Made by a program: the position numbers and the translations under genes. Below, in pieces: positions 12,016-22,914 of a stretch of DNA of 64,000 nucleotides. A model generated the notes under the pieces. The model was not told the origin of the DNA and did not search any database. It was given only the letters and a program-made list of their open reading frames with translations. Origin of the DNA: Ctena decussata (taxonomy: Eukaryota > Mollusca > Bivalvia > Lucinida > Lucinidae); assembly GCA_963989385.1 (NCBI GenBank), contig OZ022501.1, positions 89,450,979 through 89,514,978 of the forward strand, in the 5' to 3' direction. Within the stretch, counting starts at the first letter, position 1; every line of letters starts with the position of its first letter.

Positions 12016-12251
12016 GGTCGGGTGGTGCGATGGTGCTGCGTGTAACTTCCAGTGCCGGGGCGTCTTACGAATTTGGAACATTGTAGGGCAAAGGCCTACT
12101 GTGCTTGCAGTAGGTGCGGGTGGGGGATTGCTTGGACATTTTTTCTCTCGTCTATCATTTCTCTCTTCTTTCTCCCTCTCTTTGGGAGACGGCCCGATAT
12201 AGACTGAAATACTGTCTCAAAGGGCCGTTAAACCCGAAACAACCAACCAAC
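12016..12251 (+). repeat. Family R1 repeat (+)
   Basis: A well-preserved copy: GGTCGGGTGGTGCGATGGTG, then CAGTGCCGGGGCGTC, AGGCCTACTGTGCTTGCAG, GGGAGACGGCCCGATATAG and GGGCCGTTAAACCC. Confidence 0.75.
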
Positions 12252-12554
12252 GACTTGTTGTTGGACAGACATCGTTAAGATTCTAACATAAATCATTGGG
12301 ATACTCTGACTTTAGTCTAAAGAGCATGGTTCTCCGAGCAAGAAACTGATTGTCAGAATGGCTTTTCGGGTTCCATGCTCTTCCTGTAAGTCCGCGGAAT
12401 GAGTGATATATCGGCATCGCTATGTGGTGGAAATTTCTCAGGACACGCTTATGATTTTATTTCTCCTATCTTTTCATGGCTCCAGGTTTTCTCTAAAGAA
12501 TTCTGTAATTGACTTATAGCCGCTAAACGTAATACTTGTGATTTTTTTTCTTTC

Positions 12555-13105
12555 TTTTTTTAATGCCCCGAATGGACTTCGGATGGCATATTATAATCGC
12601 ACCGTCCGTCCGCCCGTCAGTCCGTCCATATGTGCATCTGTGCGTCCGTCCGTAACAAATTGTGTATCTGAGAGAACTTAAAAACTAACAACTGAAGCAA
12701 ATTTGATGAGACTTCACAGAAGTTTAAAAATAATGAGGTGTTGCGCACATGATGAAAGTTCCCACACCCAAGGTGAAGGTCACAATTGGGTCAAAGGTCA
12801 TATTTTGTCTTAAATCGTGCCTCAGCTATATCTTATAAACTACTAAAGCAAATCTGATGAAACTTCACAGAGGGATAAAGCATAATGAGAAGGTGTGTTG
12901 CATAAAAGATTTAGTTTTTCACGCCGAAGCTCAAGGTCAAAGGGGATAGAGGTCAAATCATATTTCTGCGATTACGTTTAAACAACTGAAGAGAATTTCA
13001 AAAAAACTTTCAGATAGGTAAAGCGCTATCAGAAGATTTGTAACATATAACATTTATAGTCACAAACTCTTCGTGAACTTTGTTCAGGCGAACTGAAATA
13101 GTTTT
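12555..13105. repeat. GTCCGTCCG-rich dispersed repeat
   Basis: It starts GCCCCGAATGGACTTCGG, followed by a run of CCGTCCGTCCG motifs and two diverged sub-repeats. Each sub-repeat carries GCAAATTTGATGAGACTTCA-like sequence followed by AAGGTCAAAG-type motifs, giving a period of about 150-200 bases. This resembles the ends of the arrays near 31,680. Confidence 0.5.
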
Positions 13106-13224
13106 GTTGTTTGTGGTTTCTGTAACAGTGTATTCCTCCCTGTCCCCCCTTTCCCCCGGAAAAATGGTTATAAGAAAGATAAATATATAAAGTGAAATAT
13201 CTCACCTTATTATACCCCCGGCAT

Positions 13225-13935
13225 ACGAAGTATGTCAGGGGTTATATAGTTTTTATTATTCAGGCCATTCGTTCATACATCCGTTCGTTTTTTAATCCGG
13301 CATTGAAGATTTCTTGGTTTGGTTTTTGATGATTCTATAGCATACGGCCTACCTAAGCTGCTGGGTCAGGCCCATAGGTGGAGGCAGGAATCGATAATAA
13401 GGATTTAGTTATTTGTTGTAGTTTATTTGCATATACCTCTAATATACTTAACCTGGCTGAATTTTGCAATTCTGAAAGTGTTGCAGTCTGATCATGCACC
13501 ATGATTTGAGAACCCTGAGCGCGGTGATTTTGTAACGTTAGAAATCAATTGTATAGTACTGAACTACAGGGTTGACGCATATGTGAACGGTATTTACTAA
13601 TGGCGGCCCTTTTAGATTCTGATTCTTAATCTGGCTAACTTTTACCATTCTGAAGTGTCTGAAGTGTTGCAGTCTGGTCGTGTTCCATATGAACTTTGAG
13701 AAACCATGGGTGCAGTGTTTTTTTAATCAGTTGAAAAGACTTTAACGTCAGGATTGACGCAAATGTAAATGGAATGACGGATGGACGGACTGACGGAATG
13801 ACGGACAACGCACCTGGCTGAAGCAGTGCGACAAAAACTTGATTCGGGGCCATATGCAAACATTAACGCATTGGCGATTCTGGTTCTGCAGTCTGATCAG
13901 AATCTTCACGGTACGCTGTACTGAATTCCCAAGAC
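13225..13935. repeat. Dispersed repeat with terminal hairpin and sub-repeats
   Basis: The left end is a short hairpin, ACCCCCGGCATACGAAG / TATGTCAGGGGTTATAT. Two diverged sub-repeats with TTGCAGTCTGATCATGCACC-type and TTGCAGTCTGGTCGTG sequence lie about 180 bases apart. A GATGGACGGACTGACGG run follows near 13,785. No coding sequence. Confidence 0.45.
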
Positions 13936-13940
13936 ATGCG

Positions 13941-14178
13941 GGGTGGTCGGGTCGAGCGATGGTGATTGGGTAAATTTCAGTGCCGGGGCTTCCTACTAAT
14001 TTGGATTATAGTAGGGCAATGACCTACTCTGCGTGCAGTAAGTGCGGATTTGGGTCGTTTGGGCATTTTGTCTCTTGCCTATCATTTCTCTCTTCTTTCT
14101 CCTGCTTTCTTGGAGACGGTCCGATATAGACTGAAATATGGTCTCAAAGGGCCGTTAAACCCAAAACAACCGACCAAC
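13941..14178 (+). repeat. Family R1 repeat (+)
   Basis: GGGTGGTCGGGTCGAGCGAT, then CAGTGCCGGGGCTTCC, CAGTAAGTGCGGATTTGG, GGAGACGGTCCGATATAG and GGGCCGTTAAACCC. Confidence 0.75.
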
Positions 14179-14515
14179 CTACTCAAGACTTGCTGACTGA
14201 ACAGTGCAAGGCTGTACGTACAATACGCGGGTGACCATGCTCATCCATGTCAAATGTCAGTTTGCCAGTAGCTGTATACATGTTCTATATGCACAGTCGC
14301 TCAACCGGAACTTTTAATATAGTTTTGATACCCAACAGGAAGTGTGTTTTTAATGTATCGGGAAAAGGCTGCTAAATAAGCATTTGACTGTCTCAGGTTC
14401 AAAATATGAATGTCTCCCCAGTAAACAGCTTCTAACGTCTGCTATCGTTTGGCTAAGGTAGCTAAGGTTCGTTAGTTGTCGTACCGTAGCTTATGTCGGA
14501 AATCTCTACTACTAC

Positions 14516-14938
14516 ACATGCAAAGCTGACTTGAGCATGAAATAAAGTTTTCGGTGCCAGATCACTTGGTCAACATTGTTGCCATCCCTATATATAGTAT
14601 AACTTTTAAATGCTAGTATTCCCCTCAAGAATCAAAAGACCTATTGCCTTGAAACTTAGCATGTATACAATCAGGAACTAGAGTACAATCAGGTTTGTTC
14701 AAATGATAAACCTGGGTTGACCTTCACCTTTTCCTTTCCATGGCAATTTTCTTACTAGGATTTTTTATATGAATAACTGCTATATAACATACATTTCTTA
14801 GAACTTGTGGATGATTTTCGGATAAAAGTTGGAGCTTTCAGTCAACTAAGTAAGTACATAAAGATATTAATCCTTGAGGTATATTATATTTTTGGTATTT
14901 TGATCACTCAGACTTGTTGCTTGAATCATTCGGTTTCG
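14516..14938. other. Unassigned DNA with weak repeat resemblance
   Basis: GACCTTCACCTTTTCC and CCTATTGCCTTGAAACTTAG resemble the 430-bp repeat class at 28.7-31.7 kb, so this is probably a decayed copy. No gene. Confidence 0.35.
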
Positions 14939-14939
14939 G

Positions 14940-15260
14940 ATTTTGTAAAGTAAAAAGATGGGCAATGATCAGGAATTAATACAATCAAATCCCACACTTC
15001 GCTCTCAAAACCAATAGGGAAAGAAGCACATACACACAGAAAGTGACACAAGTTTACGAACGACACGCACAGTAAACCGAGTGAGCAGCTCTTTCCCAAA
15101 CAAATGGTCAGACCCCAATAACAGCATCAACTTCTATATTTACTTATTTTCTATTTTAGTTACAAAACAAAACAGAAGGCAGATTGGGCAGCAATACGGG
15201 TGACCAAACCGCCACAGACCATAGACAAGTGGACACAGCACAAAATAACATCAAGGACTA
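14940..15260 (-). repeat. Retroelement 3'-trailer relative (-)
   Basis: GGGCAATGATCAGGAATTAA, ACCGAGTGAGCAGCTCTTTC and a neighbouring ATCAAATCC run parallel to the minus-strand trailer of the retroelement at 46,230-46,380. It is diverged, with no coding part. Confidence 0.5.
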
Positions 15261-15270
15261 ACCATTTGAT

Positions 15271-15283
15271 GGGGGGGGGGGGG
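15271..15283. repeat. Poly(G) tract, 13 bases
   Basis: Uninterrupted run of 13 G. C and G homopolymers of this kind recur at 15,447-15,462, 16,080-16,102, 24,677-24,698, 34,189-34,201, 38,125-38,139 and 61,777-61,793, usually at edges of repeats. Confidence 0.95.
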
Positions 15284-15483
15284 CTGGTATATTTTCCAAT
15301 AAAAATCCTGTTTTTGGATATGCAAGAAAAAAAACTGGCTCATAAGGGGATTTAAAAAATAACATCCCTAGATTTTCTCTATTGTTTCCCGTCTTAAAAT
15401 TGCCATTAAAATTGGGAAATTGCTTTGGCTTCTGGGGGGCATTGCCTCCCCCCCCCCCCCCCGAACCCCCTTTGTTAACTTAT

Positions 15484-16079
15484 TAGCAAAGAACTTTGTT
15501 AACTTATTAGCAAAGAAATTTTAGCCATTTATTAATTTGCATTCATTTATAATGTGACTCTATCAGTAAGTATTTATCAAACTTTCAAAAGTGCAAGTAG
15601 AGCATGTTTGGGCATATGATTGGGTTAGAAAAAAACACACTTAAATGCCTAATGTTAGCCCTAAAACTTTGCGAAAATAGCCTTAATGTTTGGTCAAAAT
15701 AACCCTAATTTAAGGCCTAATGTTTTGCCAAGCTCATACAGGGATGTTTGCATCTGTACCATAGATGAAAAGAGTAACATGATCGAGGCACCGGTTTGCA
15801 AAAGCAAGCTAAAACATGCCCTTAGCCTGGTCACAGACAGCACCATGTTCTTTTTGTGAGAAAATAAGGTGTAAAAATCACTTATGTGGGTAAAATAAAA
15901 GGATGTTAAGGTCAAATAAATAAGGATCTGATAGTTCAGCCTATAAATAAAGTAGAGTAAATTGTTTGCGTTAGTTTGTAAAAAAAGAAAAGAAATTAGC
16001 TCCCTCAAGGTGAAAAAAGAAAGAAATTGTTTCCAGAGACTAGTGAAAAAAATAACCAGGATCCACCGAAAAATACCAG
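15484..16079. other. Unassigned, low-complexity margins
   Basis: GAACTTTGTTAACTTATTAGCAA-type sequence is duplicated near 15,475-15,510. A minus-strand frame that spans the adjacent C tract has glycine runs from the homopolymer and is not a gene. Confidence 0.4.
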
Positions 16080-16102
16080 CCCCCCCCCCCCCCCCCCCCC
16101 CC
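16080..16102. repeat. Poly(C) tract, 23 bases
   Basis: An uninterrupted 23-base C run followed by AGAATATCAAATGGCCGGCC. It is likely length-variable and a sequencing hazard. Confidence 0.95.
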
Positions 16103-16414
16103 AGAATATCAAATGGCCGGCCCCTAATCACCAATTATTTCGCACAACATTGTAAAGTTTGAATGAGATATATCTGTGATATCGCTCAGTGATGTATTGA
16201 GATGGTCCCCAGTGTCCATGAAAGCTTTTATGGCAGGCAAAATCTTCCTGCAAGTCATGCAAATTATGTATCCTTGATTTTCATGGTGTTTTGGTGCACT
16301 GCATACATATACCCGACTTGTGTAGGGCATTCAATATTCACTTCAACTCATAAGGCTGACATTTTATGAATTAAATATGGCCAATGCAAATGTAAGAAGA
16401 CATTGATCGGAAGC

Positions 16415-17295
16415 AGAAATATGGCAGGCAGTTGGGATGGTGCAGCAAGGGGCTACCCATCGTGATGTTGGCGAGGCCCTTGGCGTTCACCATACTGCTA
16501 TCCCCAGAGGTTTCCCTGTCAGGCGGCATGGTTGTGGCAGAAAAAGGGCAACCAATGCAGCTGAAGATCGTTTTCTATCATCCAGGCCTGCAGAAATCGT
16601 TTTGCGAAAACAACCAAGGTTCCCACCGACAGAATGCACCAGGTGTCAGTGTATCCACGCAAACCATCCGCACAAGGTTGCGCGAAATTGTTTTTCGGTC
16701 TAGCAGACCGTGTATACACATTCCGCTTTCTCGGAACCACTGCCGTCAACGGTATGAGAGAGACATGGACCATGTTGGTTGGAACTGAATGAACTGACGA
16801 CCTAGCCTCTTTACAGATGAGGCCCGATAGTACCTAGACTATACAGACAGGCGCACTAGAGTATGACGAAGGCTAGGGGAGAGATTCAATGAAACCAACA
16901 TTGCTGAACATGACGGCTATGGAGCCGGCTCTATCATAGTCAGGGGTGGAATCAGTTGGGATCGTTGTCCTACCGCACACTGGCTGCCCGGCGGTATCGA
17001 AATGAGGTTCTGGATACCCAGGTAGATTGTATGCTGGTGCAATAGGTTAGGGGTTTCTTCTAATGGACGATAATGCCAGTCCCCATACTGCACATAGTAA
17101 GCAAGTGTATATGCAAAGAGAGTGTATTGCACGTCTGGACTGGCCAGCCTGATCCCCTGACCTCAGTCCCATCGAGCATATGTGGAATGAGTTGCAGCTT
17201 CGAATTTCAGCCCGTCAGGTCCAACCAAGAAGTATCCAGGAGCTTGGTGCTAAACGAGAATCAGGAACCTTATAGGGAGCATGAGGAGACGATGC
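16415..17295 (+). pseudogene. Dead Tc1-like transposase
   Basis: Conceptual translation in shifting frames shows the order of a Tc1-type transposase. First comes a helix-turn-helix-like GATHRDVGEALGVHHTAI, then a VSTQTIRTRLRE-like second helix (about 16,645-16,685). DDE-type catalytic blocks follow: SLFTDE near 16,808, MDDNASPHTA near 17,063, and SPDLSPIEHMWNEL at about 17,155-17,195. Frameshifts and in-frame stops interrupt the gene throughout, so no intact enzyme can be made. No clear terminal inverted repeats were found. The family call is secure from the motif order, and the element is a fossil. Confidence 0.85.
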
Positions 17296-17373
17296 CAACA
17301 ACAATGGGTCACATACTCGATATTAATCCTATACCAGCTTGCATAATTAGCTTTTTAGCAAATTTTGAAGAAA

Positions 17374-17396
17374 ACACACACACACACACACACACA
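17374..17396. repeat. (CA)n microsatellite
   Basis: About eleven CA dinucleotides. Confidence 0.95.
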
Positions 17397-17574
17397 TTTA
17401 ATCAAATTTCCTACTTTAAATGGTCATCCTACTCAAATTCTATAAACCATGTAAAATACAGAAAAAACGTGAACACTTTTGTCTATAAAAAGTAGAAATC
17501 ACTAATTGAAATGTATGCAAAATCAAAAGAATATTGCTATTTCTATAACATTAACTAACAAACTATTAGTAGTG

Positions 17575-17755
17575 CAATCAAACCTGCTCATGTGGTCACC
17601 TCTGTTAAGGGGTCACCTGCCTTGAACAGCCACCTTTTGTGGGTCTCTTGAACCAAATTACAATGCAAATGAACCTATATTAAGGGGACATTTGTCTTAA
17701 CCAATTTTTGTCCTTGCCGTAGGTGACCCTTTAAGCCAGGTTTGACTATATATAT
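17575..17755. repeat. Short dispersed repeat with GGTCACC sub-units
   Basis: Three diverged sub-units have GTGGTCACCTCTGTTAAGG, GAACAGCCACCTTTTG and AAGGGGACATTTGTCTTAA. They are bounded by ATCAAACCTGC on the left and CAGGTTTGACTA on the right, a short inverted pair that suggests a MITE. Confidence 0.45.
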
Positions 17756-18866
17756 TTTGTTATTTTGATTACTCAGACACCGAGCAAAGTTTTAGTCCTT
17801 GGATCAGACTTCATATCAATCAATGTATAACAAACACTACGTTTATCATCGTGATGATTTTGTTTGATTGATGCTGCGTGTAAAGGAACTAACTTATATT
17901 TGCACAAGGAAAACTCAGCCCTATCCGCGCAACCAACATTCTAATAAACTCTCTCAATTTCGCATATACAACCAACTAACCCTCGGATCTACCAGTGACC
18001 AGGGTAAATTCTAATCTATCTATGCTGATGTGCAGACTGAATTGAGTATTTACTGTAAGCACATGGCTGAAGGTCTTTTTTTCCACAAGACACCAATCAT
18101 TTTATTTGCTGATATGGCTGATAAACTCTGGTTTATCATAAACCACCAAAATAAAGCTTATGCACATTAAGCTCGGTTTAAATTGCGCATCTGAGTAGAA
18201 TTACTTGAGTGTTTATTGTAAGAGTATGGCGATAGATGCTTTTTGTTACCTCGATCACCAAAGTCACCCCTGGTTAGCTATGTATATACAACAATGTTAC
18301 GAAACGAAAAAGAGTCATTCTTAGTCATCGTTGCTAAACAAATTTTACAGGTGACGATAGAGTATGTGTAGTGATGACAAACATCATAATTTTAACGATT
18401 TATAATCTGATAATTGTTGATGGTAATACCTTTGAATGTGGGAAGTTATATCGGTTAGCATTTAATTTTTTCTTTCGGTTGATGTCAGCATATCAATGCA
18501 AAGAGCGGTCCTTCTTTTGGTTGAACTGTGTAATGACTAGGATACGTAGAGAAGCGTGTAAATGGTGTGTATGTGTCTAGCATACAGCGTTTGCGTTATC
18601 AAACGCTATTTTGTATTTGTTACTCTCCGACATTGCAGCGAAACAGAGGTAGATTTAGTCGAAATGTCACTGAGGGCTGACTGATTCTTATGAAGAGTGG
18701 GATCATTTAGCGAAATCATATGCTATCTAAGTGTGTAATACAAAAGGCACGCGAACAACAAAGGCTCAATCAGTTTGTGAATCCCTGTTGCATGGCTCTA
18801 CCATAGCTGATACTTCCATTTTCAACTGGAGCCCCATCTAAAGAGAGGCACGTGTTCGAAGAGATG
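17756..18866. other. Unassigned intergenic DNA
   Basis: Nothing coding is supported. ACGAAACGAAAAAGAGTCAT at about 18,300-18,320 duplicates part of the hairpin at 40,095-40,234, so a fragment of that foldback family lies here. Confidence 0.4.
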
Positions 18867-18867
18867 C

Positions 18868-19060
18868 ACGTGGTCAAGTGGGTTGAGGTGCTCAGTTACG
18901 GCAGAAGGTGACACGTTCGAATCACCGTTTGGCCAGGCAGCGGCTGAAAATCTGTCAAACCAGCAATAGATGGGTACCTTTCTCATATCAGGGAAGGATA
19001 AAGGACAACGGCAGCGAAAAACCAGAACTAGGCACGACGATCCTCTAACAACCACTATTA
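18868..19060 (+). repeat. tRNA-derived SINE, family S2 (+)
   Basis: The A box is GTGGTCAAGTGGGTTGAGG and the B box CGTTCGAATCACC. The body (AAACCAGCAATAGATGGGTA) is diverged but collinear with 10,021-10,290. Confidence 0.7.
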
Positions 19061-19096
19061 TCCTATCTGGTATCATTAGATATTTTATATATTATA

Positions 19097-19675
19097 TGCA
19101 CCTGGAAAAAAGTTAAGCACCCCAAATTATTGTTGCAGAAGGTTAATCTAAACTTTTTCATAACTTTTCACTGATAGTATTCCAAACCATATCTTTTAGT
19201 AATTATTAAGCCTTGATATACTGCTTCTTGATATCCGAATAAATGGGCATCAGATAGAAGTAAATCGGTCAAAAGTTTTAATTGAAAGCGCGCGCTATGT
19301 TCTGAACGAAAAAGTGGCTTGTTTAACTTTGGGGCTGCAATCAAGGACCTTCATAGCTCATTGGTTGTTTATATCCAGAAGTAACTGATTTGACAAGCAC
19401 ATCAAGTCTAAAGCTTGTAAATGTTATGTAATTCAATGAGCCCGTGAATAAGAGTGTCAGGTTCAACCCCTACATAAAATAGAACCGTCTTGCTATTCCT
19501 GAAAAAAAGGATAATCATATTGATAAAGGATGGCCCCATATGCTGTCAAAACATGTTAGATGTTCCGATTTTTGAACTGCATTCAAAATCAATTACACAT
19601 TTGTTTTTTCTTTTTACAATGCTCGATGGAAAAACATGATTTTTTACTGGGGGTGCTTAACTCTTTCCAGGTGTA
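19097..19675. mobile_element. Tc1/mariner-type MITE
   Basis: Terminal inverted repeats of about 26 bases bound the element. The left end is CACCTGGAAAAAAGTTAAGC followed by ACCCC; the right end is GGGGTGCTTAACTCTTTCC followed by AGGTG. Both sides carry TA, the usual Tc1/mariner target duplication. The interior of about 530 bases has no transposase frame, so the copy is non-autonomous. Confidence 0.8.
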
Positions 19676-19679
19676 TATT

Positions 19680-21990
19680 TGTTTTCTCTTACCCTATCAT
19701 TCTCTCCCTCTAGTAGTAACGCTGCTACAGTACTAGCTTCTCTGTTTGAAAGAAGACGTTCTGACCTGTCTCTTTTCCTCTCACTGTCTACCTCTGGTGG
19801 TATACTGGCTGCTGCAGTACTTACCTCTCTCTCTGACAACAAAACAAAATGTGATGACCTCTTCCTTTTCCTCTTAATATCTCCCTCTGGCAGTATAGCT
19901 GTTACAGTACAAGCCACATTCTCTGACAGTAAACGATATTACCTCATTCTTTCCCTCTCACTCTGGAGTATAGATGTTACAGTACTTGCCCCTGTCTCTC
20001 TGGTGAACTTTCTCTTGCCCTGTCACTAATTTCCTCTGGAAGTGTAACTGCAAAAGTACAAGCTTCATTCTCTGATGACTTCTCTCTTTTCATATCACCA
20101 TCTCCCTCTTGTAGTGTAGCTGCAGCAGTACTAACCTCTCTTTTTGATGACTTCTCTCTTTCCATCACTATCTCCCGCTGGTAGTATAGCAGCTATAGTA
20201 CTAGCCGCTCTCTTTCTGATTATCTCTCATTTTCCGTCTCACTATCTCCCGCTGGTTGTATAACTGCTACAGTATTAGCCTCTTTCTCCCAGATGACCTA
20301 TTTCTTTCCCTCTCACTATTTTCGCTGGTAGTATAGCTGCTACAGATCTAGCCTCTCTCCCAGATGGCCTCTCTCTTTCCATGTGACCGCTAATAGTATA
20401 GCTGCTACAGTGCCAGCCTATCTCTCTTATGGTCTTTCTCTTTCCCTCTCACTGTCTCCAGCTGGTAGTATGGCTGCTACAGATTTTGTCCTTTCTCTCT
20501 CTCTTTCCATCTTACTATCTTTGGTACTTTACCTGCTACAGTGCTAGTCTCTCTGACTCTCACTTCACTCCTTCTGTCAGTATATCTGCAACAGTACTAA
20601 CCTCTCTCTCTCTGATGACCTCTCTCTCTTTCCCTCTCTCTCTATTCCTCTGGTAGTATAGCTGCAACAGTTCTAGCCTACTTTTCTGATGAACTCTCTA
20701 TTTCCATATCACTATCTGGTTGTATGTCTGCTACAGTACTAGCCTCTCTCTCTGATGAACTCTGTCTTTCTCTTCCACTATCTCCCGCTGGAAGTATAGC
20801 TGCGACAGTCATAGCCTTTGTCTCTGGTGATCACTCTCTTTTCCTGTCACTGTCTCCCTCTAGCTGCAACAGTACTGGCCTGTCTCTCCCAGATGACCTC
20901 TCTCCCCCTCATTATTTCCCACTGATAGTATAGCTACTACAGTTCTAGCCTGTCTCCCCTTTGACTGCTCTGGTAGTATAGCTGCTACAGTACTAGCGTC
21001 TCTCTCATGATCTCGCTCTTTCCTTCTCATTATCTCCCGCTACTCGTTCAGCTGCTACAGTACTTGTCCCCTCTCTCTCATGACCCCTCCCTTTCCATAT
21101 CACTATCTTCCTCTGAAAGTAGATAGCTGCTACACTACAAGCTTGTGCCTAATAACTTAGACTACCTTACTGTCGCGATCTGTCCACTCCCTTTGATAGA
21201 AAAAAAGATGATCTTTCTCTCTCTCTCTCTCTTTCAGTAGTATAACTGTTACAGTATCACTATCTATCTTATAGTTAAGACTACTGTCTCACTCTTTCTA
21301 TTTGATAGAAAAAGGAATAGTCTCTCTCTCTCTCCCCCCCCTCTTTTCCTCCCGTTGGTAGTATAGCTGCTACAGTAATGCCAAATGCCTTAAGGCTTAG
21401 ACTACATTTCTGTCGCCCCCCTCCACTCACCTCGGTCTCTCTGTGAGAAATCTTAACGGCCTCTCTCTCTTTCCTTGTCACTTTCTCACATTGGCGGTAT
21501 ATATATCTGCTATAGTAATGGTGTCTGTCTGATAGCTTAGACTACCTATCTGTCGCTCTCCTCTATCTTTCTTGATCACTCTCTTTCTCTCTGATAGAAA
21601 ACGTGATGAATTTTCTTTCCCTCTGACTACCCCCTTTTGACAGTATGGCTGCTACTCACTAGCCTCTGTCTGATAGTTTAGACTACCTTTCTGTTGCACT
21701 CTCTCTCTGTCTCTCTCTCTCTCTGATTGACAACTTTATGACCTCTCTCTTTTTCCTGTCACTACCTGTCTTTGGCAATATAGTTGCTAGCCTCTATCTG
21801 ATAATTTAGACTGCCTAATGTCCGTGCGGTCTCCTCTCTCTCCCCCTCTCTCTCTGATGGAAAACGTGTTGATATCTCTCTTTTTCTCACATTAACTCCC
21901 TCTGCTAGTATAGCTGCTACTGTGCTAGCCTCTGTCTGATAAAGTAGACCGTATCTTTCTATTCTCTCTGACAGAAATCGTGATTACATT
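19680..21990. repeat. Pyrimidine-rich minisatellite, ~70-85-bp unit
   Basis: About 28 degenerate units. Each combines a CT-rich block (CTCTCTCTGATGACCTCTCT, TTCCCTCTCACTATCTCCC) with a conserved GGTAGTATAGCTGCTACAGT ACTAGCCTC segment. The array resumes at 22,849-22,905 after a retroelement. Translations in several frames are repeats of the unit and do not represent proteins. The strand bias is strong: the + strand is almost all pyrimidine in the CT blocks. Confidence 0.85.
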
Positions 21991-21992
21991 TC

Positions 21993-22848
21993 TATCGGAA
22001 CCAGAATTTTATGGTGACTTAGTATACAAATTCAAAAAGATTAAGGGTAGGACTGATTTTTCTGATCAATTCCGAAAAATAATAATACGTCACAAACGTA
22101 TTGGCTATAATTTAAATGTTATGCGACAGTCTGCATGCTTAGTGATTAACCCAATCACGGTTGATAGCTTTGCTGCACTCTTTAATTGCACACCGGGGGA
22201 TCGGTCGTCAGACTCTATGATGGCCCCGACCTAAAGCTATATATTTTAGTTGGTTGGGACCGGAGCCTTTTTGTCTGTTGCTTGGTCCACCGGGGCTCAA
22301 CTGGTGACCTTCTTTTGCTTCAGATTTCTAGTGGGGTTGTTTGGCAGGACAGGGATCTCCACCTGTCAGACGGCCCGTTGTATCTGTTGAGTCCTCGTCT
22401 TTGCTTTTTCATGGTGTTGAAATTTGATATATGTGTTTACCGTGATGATTCATTGACGAGTTAGAGGGTTATCATGCGAACCGAACAACCAACTAAATGT
22501 TTTGTACCACTTCAGAAACTGAGGGTGAGGTTGGGCCTGTAAAATCGATTTAAGCCCCCCAGTAATTCATTACTGACCGTTCCAAGGCGGTAGTTCTGTT
22601 GTGGTTCTTTGTTGCCTGTTTTTGGTGTCAGAGTTTCTGTGATGTTTTACCTTATGTATGTTATTATTATTTTTGGTTCGGTTTGGGTTGCTGAGTGGCC
22701 ACCTTTTGGGAACAAGCTGCTCACTCGGTTGGCCATATGTTCTCTGTATCTTGATTAATTGTAATCTTAGTTGTTTCCAACTATGATTTGAGGGCTGGAT
22801 TTGGATTTTGATTGTTTCAGTTCCTGGTCTTTGCATACTTTTTACTCT
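21993..22848 (+). mobile_element. Truncated retroelement 3' end, copy 1
   Basis: The 5' part encodes the C-terminal piece of a retroelement-type polyprotein (LSEPEFYGDLVYKFKKIKG, then MRQSACLVINPITVDSF, stop near 22,232). About 600 bases of 3' trailer follow. The copy is nearly identical to 46,215-47,080 on the other strand, which extends further 5'. It starts abruptly inside the minisatellite, and the same minisatellite continues after it. This indicates insertion with 5' truncation, the usual sign of target-primed LINE-like retrotransposition. I recognise the protein segment as recurrent in bivalve and cnidarian repeats but cannot assign a clade. Confidence 0.65.
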
Positions 22849-22905
22849 TTTTGCCTCACTATCTCCCTCTCGTAGTAAAGTTGGTGTAGTATTGACCTCT
22901 TTCTG
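22849..22905. repeat. Minisatellite remnant after retroelement
   Basis: GCCTCACTATCTCCCTCTCG, TAGTAAAGTTGGTGTAGTA and TTGACCTCTTTCTGATA continue the unit pattern of 19,680-21,990, showing that the retroelement split the array. Confidence 0.75.
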
Positions 22906-22914
22906 ATATTTGAG

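Larger units (their letters stand above)
11115..14515. mobile_element. Putative ~3.4-kb TIR-bounded block
   Basis: The left end (about 11,125-11,200) has GATTTCCGACATAAGCTACG, then AACGAACGTTAGC and ACGATAGCATACGTTAG. The right end (about 14,432-14,508) carries the diverged inverted complement: CTAACGTCTGCTATCGT, TTCGTTAG and CGTAGCTTATGTCGGAAATC. This is compatible with terminal inverted repeats of an old DNA element or with an inverted pair of one short repeat. No transposase is visible inside. The interior holds R1 repeats and GGACGGACGG-rich sequence. Confidence 0.45.

Noticed and set aside
15694..16134. 146-codon minus-strand frame with glycine run
   Set aside because: The glycines come from the 23-base C homopolymer. 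There is no domain, no splice context and no conserved composition.
19657..20168. Arginine/glutamate-rich minus-strand frames
   Set aside because: They are the complement of the CT-rich minisatellite and repeat with its unit.
22186..22464. 92-codon frame overlapping the retroelement trailer (also 46,607-46,885, minus)
   Set aside because: It is open in both copies because they are nearly identical. It lies past the stop of the recognised frame, in the 3' trailer, with no known domain.
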